Below the pieces are notes generated by a model. The model was not told the DNA's origin. It did not search any database and was given only the letters and a program-made list of their open reading frames with translations. A stretch of 6,964 nucleotides of DNA. It comes from Acidimicrobiaceae bacterium (GTDB taxonomy: Bacteria; Actinomycetota; Acidimicrobiia; Acidimicrobiales; RAAP-2). Below are positions 1 to 5,852 of this stretch, piece after piece. Each line of letters begins with the position of its first letter. Position 1 is the first letter of the stretch. Made by a program: the position numbers and the translations under genes. The DNA lies in assembly GCA_003135595.1 (NCBI GenBank), contig PLCI01000048.1, positions 11,379 to 18,342 of the forward strand, read 5' to 3'.

Positions 1-2160
1 GCCCATCGCGACCGCGGCGACGAGTGGGTCGAGGAGCCCCGTCGCGGCGAGGGGCAGCGCCGAGATGTTGTAGCCCATCGCCCACCCGAAGTTCTGCACG
101 ATAACCGAGGACGTCGACCTTGCGATCCCGACCGCGTTCGGGACGCCCTCGAGGTCGCTGCCAAGGAGCGCGACGTCGCTGCTCTCGAGCGCCGCGTCGG
201 CGCCGGTGCCGATGGCGATCCCCACGTCGGCCGCGCTGAGCGCGGGCGCATCGTTGACGCCGTCGCCCACCATGACGATCCGGCGACCGGTTGCCTGCAG
301 CCCGCGGATGGCATCGAGCTTGTCGGCGGGACTGAGATCGCCCTCCGCCCGATCGATGCCGAGGACGTCGGCGACGGCACGAACGGCGGGCGGCGCGTCG
401 CCGCTCAGGATGACCGACGACAGCCCGATGGCCCGGAGCCGCGCGATCGCGGGCGCCGCGTCCGGTCGCGGTGGCGTCGAGACGGACAGCGTGCCGACGA
501 CGCGGCCGTCGCTCGCAACCGAGACCACCGTGTCGCCTCGGACCAGCGCGGCTGAGATCGCAGTGCTGTGTGCGCCGAGGCCCGAGGCGTCCAGACGGCC
601 GATCGTGATGCGTCGACCGTCGACGATCCCGGTGACCCCGGTGCCGGCGACGGCCTCGACGTCGGTCGCGCGGCCGAGCGGCGGTGCCGCGTGCCGGATC
701 GCGTGCGCGATCGGATGGTCGATCTCGGCCTCGATCGCCGAGGCAGCCCCGAGCACCCAGTCCTCGGCCACGCCCTCGACCGACGAGACGGCGGTCAGCG
801 TGGCGAACCGCTCGGTCAGCGTGCCGGTCTTGTCGAAGACGATCGAGTCGGCGCGCGCCAGGCGCTCGAGTGCGTCGCCACTCCTCATCAGGATCCCAAG
901 GGACGATGCCCTCCCGGTGCCCACCATCATGGCGACGGGTGTCGCCAGTCCCATCGCGCACGGGCAGGCGACGACCAGGACCGCGACGGCACTCAGGACC
1001 GCGGTGCCCAGGTTGCCGCGGATCTGCCACCACGACAAGAAGGTGGCCGCGGCGCCGACCAGCACGAACGGGACGAACACCGAGCTGATCCGATCAGCGA
1101 GGCGCTGAAGTGGTGGCTTGTCTCGCTGGGCGTCATCAACGAGCCGCTGCATCCGCGCGAGCACCGACTCCGCGGCGATCGTCCCCACCCTGACGACGAG
1201 CGCACCCGCGCCGTTGCGAGTCCCCCCCGTCACCGTGCTGCCCGGACCACGATCGACGGGCATCGGCTCACCGGTGAGCATCGACTCGTCGATCGATGAC
1301 CAGCCCTCGACGACCACGCCGTCCAGGGGCACGGGCTCATGGGGCCGGACGCGGACCAGTGCGTCGACGGGCACGCTCTCGGGCGCGACGAGGTGCCCGA
1401 ACTCGTCACTCATGCTGGACACCACCCTCGCGGTCGGCGGGCGAAGCGCCATCAGCGAGCGCATCGCGTGTGACGCGCGCCCACGGGCACGCGCCTCGAT
1501 CGCCCGGCCCGAGACAAGGATCGCGATGATGAGCGGGGCCATCACGCCATGCAGTCGCGCCGCGAACGCGCCACTCCCGCCGAGGTGCACGTGCCGGCCG
1601 CCGAGGGCGATCGCCTCGACGGCGCTGACCGAGAGCGCCGCCAGGGTCCCGACGGCGATGAGGGTGTCCATGCTCGTCGCGCCGTGGCGCACGAGTCGTG
1701 CGGCCGTGGTCAAGAACGGCCAGCCGCCTGCCAGCTCGACCACGATGCCGAGCACCAGCACGACCCAGCCCGCAGGCGCGCTCTCCGGCCCGAGGAGGGC
1801 GACACCGAGTGCGCACAGCGCGAGTGGCCAGGAGATGAGCGCGCGAGCGACCCAGTGCTCGCTGTCGCGATCGGTCTGCTCGGGCGCGGTGCCCGTGGCG
1901 TCCTGCGCCTCGTAGCCGGCGTGCCACACCACGGTGCACAGCCCGCTGACGTCGGTCATCGAAGGGTCGTAGGTGACGAAAGCCCGATTCGTTGCGAAGT
2001 TGACAGAGGCACTGAGAACGGCGGGCTCGTCGGCGAGGGCGCGCTCGATCCGAGTGGCGCACGCGTTGCAGTGCATGCCCAGGAGCGCGAGCTCAGAGGT
2101 CGAACGGCCCGGTGCGGCCCCGTTGATCGCCGGGGCTCCATCGAAAGGGGCCGTGCGCAT
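1..2160 (-). CDS. copA: Cu+-exporting P1B-type ATPase (CopA), 3' end cut by window edge
   Basis: An integral membrane pump that uses ATP to move Cu+ (possibly Ag+) out of the cytoplasm. The frame is open without a stop from the ATG at 2160 to base 1, giving 720 residues; the family usually runs about 30 residues further. In order: one heavy-metal-associated domain (GMHCNAC, residues 28-34); an early membrane part ending in TSMDTLIAVG (162-171); the actuator loop with DESMLTGEP (291-299); the CPC metal site in the membrane (399-401); the phosphorylation motif DKTGTLT with catalytic D443; the nucleotide-domain HP motif (H482, with E477 five residues before it) and GTG (506-508); LSGD (585-588); and GDGVNDAP (632-639). 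The helix with Y697-N698 matches Cu+-type pumps. Small variants are IDHP where SEHP is common and SGDA where TGDN is common. No clear Shine-Dalgarno precedes the ATG. An in-frame TTG lies about 10 codons upstream. No copper regulator gene is visible beside it. Confidence 0.95.
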   Translation of the reverse strand, partial: MRTAPFDGAPAINGAAPGRSTSELALLGMHCNACATRIERALADEPAVLSASVNFATNRAFVTYDPSMTDVSGLCTVVWHAGYEAQDATGTAPEQTDRDSEHWVARALISWPLALCALGVALLGPESAPAGWVVLVLGIVVELAGGWPFLTTAARLVRHGATSMDTLIAVGTLAALSVSAVEAIALGGRHVHLGGSGAFAARLHGVMAPLIIAILVSGRAIEARARGRASHAMRSLMALRPPTARVVSSMSDEFGHLVAPESVPVDALVRVRPHEPVPLDGVVVEGWSSIDESMLTGEPMPVDRGPGSTVTGGTRNGAGALVVRVGTIAAESVLARMQRLVDDAQRDKPPLQRLADRISSVFVPFVLVGAAATFLSWWQIRGNLGTAVLSAVAVLVVACPCAMGLATPVAMMVGTGRASSLGILMRSGDALERLARADSIVFDKTGTLTERFATLTAVSSVEGVAEDWVLGAASAIEAEIDHPIAHAIRHAAPPLGRATDVEAVAGTGVTGIVDGRRITIGRLDASGLGAHSTAISAALVRGDTVVSVASDGRVVGTLSVSTPPRPDAAPAIARLRAIGLSSVILSGDAPPAVRAVADVLGIDRAEGDLSPADKLDAIRGLQATGRRIVMVGDGVNDAPALSAADVGIAIGTGADAALESSDVALLGSDLEGVPNAVGIARSTSSVIVQNFGWAMGYNISALPLAATGLLDPLVAAVAMG

Positions 2161-2170
2161 CGGGATCAGC

Positions 2171-2185
2171 GCGCCACGTGGGCGC
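2171..2185 (-). promoter_or_regulatory. GC-rich dyad just upstream of copA start
   Basis: GCGCC and GGCGC flank a five-base loop, and the centre also reads as the palindrome CCACGTGG (2174-2181). It sits 14 to 25 bases upstream of the copA ATG, about where a ribosome-binding site would be, and no purine-rich Shine-Dalgarno is visible there. It may affect copA translation or be a protein-binding dyad. GC-rich hairpins are common by chance in this DNA. Confidence 0.2.
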
Positions 2186-2393
2186 CGCAAGGCACGCGGG
2201 CTCGCTCAACGTCGGCTCTCACGATGGGCATCACTGCGTCGATCCACCCCCTGTGCTCGGATGCGCTGCGGCGCTCGCGACGTCCGTCAAGGCGCGCCGA
2301 CGGGCACTGCGTGTCAGTTCGACAGTAGCGACGCGCACCGTTCTGGCGGGCCGAGGACAGCTGCCCGAGGGCGACACGCGACTCCTCGATGAA

Positions 2394-2409
2394 CTACGAG
2401 TTGTCGTAG
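2394..2409. promoter_or_regulatory. perfect 16-bp palindrome, candidate operator
   Basis: CTACGA, a four-base centre GTTG, then TCGTAG form a perfect six-base inverted repeat about 235 bp upstream of copA and about 105 bp past the oxidoreductase stop. It looks like a dimeric-repressor site. The TAC and GTA halves are eight bases apart, whereas CopY/BlaI operators (TACANNTGTA type) have four, so it does not match that family well. The regulator is unknown. It could also form a short RNA hairpin. Confidence 0.35.
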
Positions 2410-2514
2410 GCGGCGCCTCCCGCGCCCGCTGAAGTTCGGCTTGTCGCATCCCAGATCGGGCAACGTCCGGTCAACGTGCGACCGACAGCGGGCTGGGTCT
2501 CCAACCGAGTCGCC

Positions 2515-3483
2515 TTACGGCGTGAGCAGCACTCGGCCAAAGGCCTGGCGGCTCTCGATGTAGGCATGGGCGCTGGCGGCCTCGGCGAGCGGGTAGCTGC
2601 GATCGATCACGACCTTCAGCTCGCCCTTTTCGATCGAGGCGAGGTGCCCGGCGATCATCTCGAAGGTCCGCGGGTTCAACAAGAGCTCCGCGCCCATGAA
2701 GTACCCCGAGAACGTCTGGTTGTTCGGGCGCATGCCGGAGATGTCGAGCTGCAGCGCCGCTGCCCGCCCCGCGTCGCCGACTGACACGCACCGCCCTCGG
2801 TACCCGAGCGCTGCGATGCTCCCCTGCAGCGTCGTCGCGCCGACCGAGTCGACCACCACGTCGACGCCCCTGCCGTCGGTCAGGCGTCGTGCCTCGGCCA
2901 CGAAGTCGCTGGTTGCGTAGTTGATGCCCTCGTCGAGCCCGAGCTCCCGCAGTCGCTCGAGCCTCGCGTCGCTCGACGCCGTGGCGAAGACACGGGCGCC
3001 GGCACGCTTTGCGAGCTGGATCCCGGCGATCCCCACCCCGCTCGCGCCCGCATGGATCAGGACGGTCTCGCCGGCGGCAAGGTGGCCGAACTCGAAGAGG
3101 CAGTCGTCGGCGGTTCCGAACGCCACCGGAACGCAGGCCGCCTCGGCCGTGGCGAGACCGTCGGGGACCTTCCACGCGAACGACTCGTGCGCGGCACGCA
3201 ACTCGGCGTGCGAGCCGTCGATCCCGACGGTCACGACTCGGTCGCCGACGGCGAACTTCGTCACGGCCGGACCGACCTTGACCACGGTGCCGGCGCACTG
3301 GTACCCGACGACGTGCGGCGAGGCGTTCAGCTCCCCGCCCAGGCGATTGAGCGTGTCGCCGCCCTCGATGCTCACTGCCTCGACCGCCACCAAGAGGTCA
3401 TGGTCGCCGACTGTCGGGTCAGCGACGTCCTCGTATCGGAACACGTCGGGACTGCCCGTCTCGTAGTACACCGCTGCCTTCAC
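2515..3483 (-). CDS. MDR-family NAD(P)H:quinone oxidoreductase-like protein, zinc-free
   Basis: A cytosolic medium-chain dehydrogenase/reductase of the quinone-oxidoreductase group, expected to reduce quinones or other conjugated carbonyls with NAD(P)H. The product has 322 residues, the usual length. The N-terminal half is the GroES-like fold (VGYQCAGTVVKVG near 59-71). The Rossmann half carries the nucleotide-binding signature HAGASGVG (144-151), followed by an Ala/Ser-rich ATASSDAR strand end (167-174). Then come GVDVVVDSVG (206-215) and the family-typical C-terminus YPLAEAASAHAYIESR (297-312). The structural and catalytic zinc cysteines of alcohol dehydrogenases are absent, as in QOR proteins. 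The chosen start is GTG at 3483, because AGGGGG lies five bases upstream and the protein then opens with the typical KAAVYYETG. The frame stays open further upstream but that extension looks non-coding. The stop is TAA at 2515-2517. The true substrate cannot be told from sequence. Confidence 0.93.
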   Translation of the reverse strand: MKAAVYYETGSPDVFRYEDVADPTVGDHDLLVAVEAVSIEGGDTLNRLGGELNASPHVVGYQCAGTVVKVGPAVTKFAVGDRVVTVGIDGSHAELRAAHESFAWKVPDGLATAEAACVPVAFGTADDCLFEFGHLAAGETVLIHAGASGVGIAGIQLAKRAGARVFATASSDARLERLRELGLDEGINYATSDFVAEARRLTDGRGVDVVVDSVGATTLQGSIAALGYRGRCVSVGDAGRAAALQLDISGMRPNNQTFSGYFMGAELLLNPRTFEMIAGHLASIEKGELKVVIDRSYPLAEAASAHAYIESRQAFGRVLLTP

Positions 3484-3488
3484 GTGCG

Positions 3489-3494
3489 CCCCCT
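3489..3494 (-). promoter_or_regulatory. ribosome-binding site of the quinone oxidoreductase-like gene
   Basis: AGGGGG on the minus strand, five bases before the GTG at 3483. It is the clearest Shine-Dalgarno in the window and decides the start of this gene against the longer open frame. Confidence 0.7.
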
Positions 3495-3532
3495 GGCTGC
3501 TCGGACTGCCGGATCGCCCAAGCAGTGGGACT

Positions 3533-3561
3533 GGTCTACCGGTTGGCAGAAATACTCTGAA
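3533..3561 (-). promoter_or_regulatory. possible promoter for the quinone oxidoreductase-like gene
   Basis: In the 121-bp gap behind the nitroreductase gene there is a relatively AT-rich patch. On the minus strand TTCAGA (3556-3561) and TAGACC (3533-3538) are separated by 17 bases, giving weak -35 and -10 matches. Transcription would start near 3526, about 43 bases before the GTG. The -10 lacks the usual final T, so this is tentative. The gene may instead be read through from upstream. Confidence 0.25.
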
Positions 3562-3604
3562 CCGCACGCCACGGCCCGCTCGGATGGCACTTGGTCCCCC
3601 CGAA

Positions 3605-4201
3605 TCAACGCCCCCACGAGCCGCGGTGGACCACGTCGTCGATCGGTCGCCGGCGCTGTGCGATGCGGTCGCTCTGCGGGGCCACGACGGCTGCGCGATG
3701 GCCAACCGTCGTCGCGCCGATCGGCAGGTACGACGCAGGGATCCCGAATGCCTCTCGGAACGGGATCAGCTGGTCGGGCAGGAGGCCGAAGAAGCAGGCG
3801 CCGAGTCCCTCGTCGACCGCGGTCAACAGCATGAGCAAGGTCGCCATGCCCGTGTCGATGTCCCAGTAGGGGGCCGGCCACCGCGACTCGGCACGATCCG
3901 ACCACCCCTTGTCGGGCTCGGCGTAGCGATCGAGATAGGCGTTCTTGTGGGAGAGCGAGACCACGACGAGCGGCGCGTTGCGCATGGAGGGCGAGTGCTC
4001 TGCCTGGGTCGCGGCGAACGTCCAGAAGCGCGCGCGGTCCTCAGGCTCGCTGAGCGCGAGGAACGCCCAGCCTTGCGAGAATCCGGCGGACGGTGCTCGC
4101 GGCGCGCTCGCGAGGACCCGCTCGACGCACGAAGCAGCGAGCGGCTCGTCGGTGTAATCGCGAACCATGCGGCGCCGACGGATGACCTGTTCATAGTCCA
4201 T
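3605..4201 (-). CDS. nitroreductase-family FMN-dependent oxidoreductase
   Basis: A soluble flavoprotein expected to use FMN and NAD(P)H, or another hydride donor, to reduce nitro groups, quinones or related electrophiles. The product has 198 residues, a normal length. The N-terminal RRRRMVRDYTDEP (8-20) is the family's flavin-phosphate region. APSAGFSQGW (36-45) follows, then the strand APLVVVSLSHKNAYLDRY (76-93), the central helix TGMATLLMLLTAVDEGLGACFFG (117-139), and FREAFGIPASYLPIGATTVGHR (148-169), which holds the usual GIP and G-x-H-R segment. The start is ATG at 4201; it gives the standard MDYEQVIRRRR opening, although no clear Shine-Dalgarno precedes it. A GATCAT hexamer six bases before the ATG could be a -10 of a leaderless transcript, but this is weak. 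The stop is TGA at 3605-3607. The gap to the secreted-protein gene behind it is 62 bases, so co-transcription is possible. Confidence 0.92.
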   Translation of the reverse strand: MDYEQVIRRRRMVRDYTDEPLAASCVERVLASAPRAPSAGFSQGWAFLALSEPEDRARFWTFAATQAEHSPSMRNAPLVVVSLSHKNAYLDRYAEPDKGWSDRAESRWPAPYWDIDTGMATLLMLLTAVDEGLGACFFGLLPDQLIPFREAFGIPASYLPIGATTVGHRAAVVAPQSDRIAQRRRPIDDVVHRGSWGR

Positions 4202-4263
4202 CAGCCAATGATCGCCGCGTGTGGCCGGTGGCGCCAGCGATCCCGATGAGGCGGTCCCTGGCT

Positions 4264-5052
4264 TCAGCCCTCCCAGTGCTTCGCGAACCAGTTGAGCGAC
4301 GCGTAGCAGAGCGCGTGGTCTCTGGTCGGGAGCGCGCACGTCATGATGTAGCTCCCGGACGGCCCACGCGCGCTGCGTGAGTCGCTGAAGAACACGTTGC
4401 CGAGCGCGAAGTACCCCCCGCCCGACGGGAAGTTGTTCCCCGTCACGTGGGGCGGGTCGACCGCGCTCACGAGGGACGCGCTCAGCACGCGAACGCGCTC
4501 GTGCTTGGGGACTCGGCACTTGGCCGCCTGCGGCCCGTGGAACCAGCGGTGCACGCGCATCAGGGCACGCTTGAAGTACGGGCATGCCATCTGGAGGTAG
4601 CAGCCGACGCATGAGGGCTGTGCGGTCACGTTGATCCCGCGCAACCCGCTCTTGTTGGTGGTGAAGTGCGGGAAGAACCCGGGCGATCGCTCGCTTGGCG
4701 CGTAAATCGTGATCCCACCGCTGCCGTCTGTCCCGTAGGACGCGACGCACTTCCAGCCCCGCGGGCCGAGCACGGACTGGACGGAGAACTCATCGGTGAA
4801 GACAGCAACCTGCCTCGCGACCGACGGTGGCACCGCGATCGCACGGGTCCGTGGGATCTTTGGCCCCTTGCCCCACCCGGACCCCGTCGCCGCGGGGCAC
4901 ACGCGCACCGGGACGCGCTCGAGCGCGGGCACCGGCGTGCCGCGCCGTGGCGTCGCCGCCGCTCCTGTCGCGCTGCCCGACCCAGCGGCGGCGAGTGGCG
5001 CCGTGGCGAGCACGAACGAGAGCACAAGGGCAGCTGGGATCCACTTGCGCAC
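4264..5052 (-). CDS. secreted eight-cysteine protein of unknown function
   Basis: I do not recognise a named family. The 262-residue product begins with a clear Sec signal peptide: basic MRKW, a hydrophobic core (about 5-20) and an AAA-type cleavage site near residue 23, which supports the GTG start at 5052. A low-complexity Ala/Gly/Pro linker runs to about residue 45. The mature part has eight cysteines (52, 102, 148, 151, 157, 179, 239, 249), an even number that would suit four disulfides. Five cluster within 102-179, including CVGC (148-151) followed by MACPYF. The segment SVLGPRGWKCVASYGTDGSG (93-112) resembles segments I recall from unannotated actinobacterial secreted proteins, but I cannot attach a function. 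No protease, hydrolase or haem CxxCH motif is seen. The stop is TGA at 4264-4266. It follows the DinB gene by 78 bases and precedes the nitroreductase gene by 62. Confidence 0.85.
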   Translation of the reverse strand: MRKWIPAALVLSFVLATAPLAAAGSGSATGAAATPRRGTPVPALERVPVRVCPAATGSGWGKGPKIPRTRAIAVPPSVARQVAVFTDEFSVQSVLGPRGWKCVASYGTDGSGGITIYAPSERSPGFFPHFTTNKSGLRGINVTAQPSCVGCYLQMACPYFKRALMRVHRWFHGPQAAKCRVPKHERVRVLSASLVSAVDPPHVTGNNFPSGGGYFALGNVFFSDSRSARGPSGSYIMTCALPTRDHALCYASLNWFAKHWEG

Positions 5053-5058
5053 GCTCGG

Positions 5059-5064
5059 AACCTA
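5059..5064 (-). promoter_or_regulatory. possible leaderless -10 element (or Shine-Dalgarno) of the secreted-protein gene
   Basis: TAGGTT on the minus strand fits the actinobacterial -10 pattern TANNNT and ends six bases before the GTG at 5052. That spacing would put the first transcribed base at the start codon. No good -35 is visible 17-18 bases upstream. The same bases contain AGG and could instead act as a weak ribosome-binding site. Confidence 0.3.
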
Positions 5065-5130
5065 CGTCCACGACCGGCTCCGGGCGAGGATCGTCGGCCT
5101 TGCAGACCCAGGCGAGGTTGCGCCCGACGC

Positions 5131-5637
5131 TCAGTGGCCGAGGAGCCCTCGCACGTAGGCGGCCTGGCCGAGATGCTGCAGTGCGTCGTCGGCGACGCTC
5201 ACGAGCCGTATGCCCATCGTGACCGGTGGGTCCCAGCGTCGGTCGACGATCCGCTCGAGATCCGCTGCAGTGAGCGCGCGAAGCCACGTGGTCGTCCGCT
5301 CCTGGACGGCTCCGAGGTACTCCTCGAGATCGCTCGGCAACACGGGCGCGACGGCGCGCACGTCGGCGGGTTCGTGCCCGTAGCCGGTGTTGGACGGGTC
5401 TGGGTCCAGCCCGAACCGCTCGGCCCACGTGCCCTCGACCCACACCTGGTGCGCCTCCAGGATCTCTGCGACGTGGTGATCCTGGACCCGTGCGGTGTGC
5501 CACACCAGCCACGCGATCGTGTTCACCCCAGGTGCGGGCTGCGCGACGAGCTCGTCACGACTGAGGCCCACGATGGCCTCGTGGGCAAGGGGCGGGATAC
5601 GACCGTAGAGCTCGACGAGGAGCATCGCGACGTCCAT
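5131..5637 (-). CDS. DinB/DUF664-family protein, possible mycothiol-dependent enzyme
   Basis: A soluble four-helix-bundle protein of the DinB superfamily, which includes thiol S-transferases and the mycothiol-dependent maleylpyruvate isomerase. The product has 168 residues, the usual length. The signature helix is NTIAWLVWHTARVQDHH (39-55), with H47 as the expected first metal ligand. The C-terminal helix ADDALQHLGQAAYVRGL (149-165) supplies D151 and H155, an acid-x3-His pair. Mycothiol-dependent maleylpyruvate isomerase is known to use a His, Glu, His set, so an Asp here is compatible with metal binding. The start is ATG at 5637; the frame is open further upstream but that part is Arg/Pro-rich and unlike the family. 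Only a weak GGTGG-type ribosome site lies upstream. The stop is TGA at 5131-5133. The substrate is unknown, and mycothiol use is inferred from family and likely host. Confidence 0.9.
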   Translation of the reverse strand: MDVAMLLVELYGRIPPLAHEAIVGLSRDELVAQPAPGVNTIAWLVWHTARVQDHHVAEILEAHQVWVEGTWAERFGLDPDPSNTGYGHEPADVRAVAPVLPSDLEEYLGAVQERTTTWLRALTAADLERIVDRRWDPPVTMGIRLVSVADDALQHLGQAAYVRGLLGH

Positions 5638-5704
5638 GGGGCCATTCCACCACGTGTCAGTTCGCCGTTCATCGGACGAGCAACCCTTTCGAGCGACAAG
5701 GGGG

Positions 5705-5786
5705 GTCCGCGACGTCGGTGTCTCGATACCGCGAGGCATCGTCGGACGCCGTTGCGGCCTTCCTGGTCCTCTGTCCCTGCAGGACC
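5705..5786. other. two candidate stem-loops in the 215-bp gap 5638-5852
   Basis: The first spans 5705-5747: GTCCG then ACG pair with CGT then CGGAC around a two-base bulge, and an inner CTCG (5722-5725) pairs with CGAG (5732-5735). The second is the perfect repeat GGTCCT (5765-5770), ten bases, AGGACC (5781-5786). Both lie downstream of the partial gene's stop at 5853 and upstream of the DinB start, so they could end the former's transcript or form a leader structure. Neither has a T-tract on the minus strand, so they are not standard rho-independent terminators. I see no gene in this gap. Confidence 0.25.
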
Positions 5787-5852
5787 CGGCGACCCGGACG
5801 ACGCGGATGACCGCCGGACGCATGGGCGCCCAGGCTCCTGGACAGGATCGCG

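Larger units (their letters stand above)
2161..2514. other. 354-bp intergenic region upstream of copA
   Basis: This is the longest gap in the window. It lies between the stop of the oxidoreductase gene and the start of copA, so it should hold the 3' end of one transcript and the promoter of the other. Open frames on both strands here translate to low-complexity Arg/Ala/Ser-rich peptides with no recognisable domain, so I call no gene. Visible structure: a perfect 16-bp palindrome at 2394-2409, a hairpin or dyad at 2171-2185, and a weak 5-bp stem CGGTC/GACCG at 2468-2484 that could end the upstream transcript but lacks a T-tract. CAACGT is directly repeated at 2461-2466 and 2472-2477. I see no operator of CsoR, CueR or CopY type. 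Confidence 0.6.

Noticed and set aside
206..1108. Long plus-strand open frame of 300 codons
   Set aside because: It is the antisense shadow of copA. The minus-strand frame over the same bases encodes the DKTGTLT, CPC and GDGVND motifs, while the plus-strand peptide is Ala/Ser/Arg/Pro-rich without domains.
1406..2062. Minus-strand open frame of 218 codons overlapping copA
   Set aside because: It is out of frame with copA, very Arg/Ala-rich, and would replace the HMA domain and early membrane helices that read perfectly in the copA frame.
2178..2449. Small open frames on both strands in the gap upstream of copA
   Set aside because: The translations are low-complexity and Arg/Ser/Ala-rich with no recognisable domain, and they look like GC-driven open frames. 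A GAGGAG near 2380 on the minus strand precedes a GTG, but the peptide is not convincing.
2468..2484. Hairpin CGGTC/GACCG as a terminator of the quinone oxidoreductase-like gene
   Set aside because: The stem is only five base pairs and no T-tract follows on the minus strand, so it is mentioned only within the gap description.
3052..3834. Plus-strand open frame of 260 codons
   Set aside because: It covers the oxidoreductase and nitroreductase genes in antisense and the gap between them; the encoded sequence has no family features.
4202..4750. N-terminal extension of the nitroreductase frame to 4750
   Set aside because: The extension overlaps the secreted-protein gene and is Arg-rich. The nitroreductase family normally begins right at MDYEQVIRRRR.
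2311..5665. The 11-mer GTGTCAGTTCG present near 2311 and near 5655
   Set aside because: Several shared 11-mers are expected by chance in about 7 kb of GC-biased sequence, and the flanks do not match.
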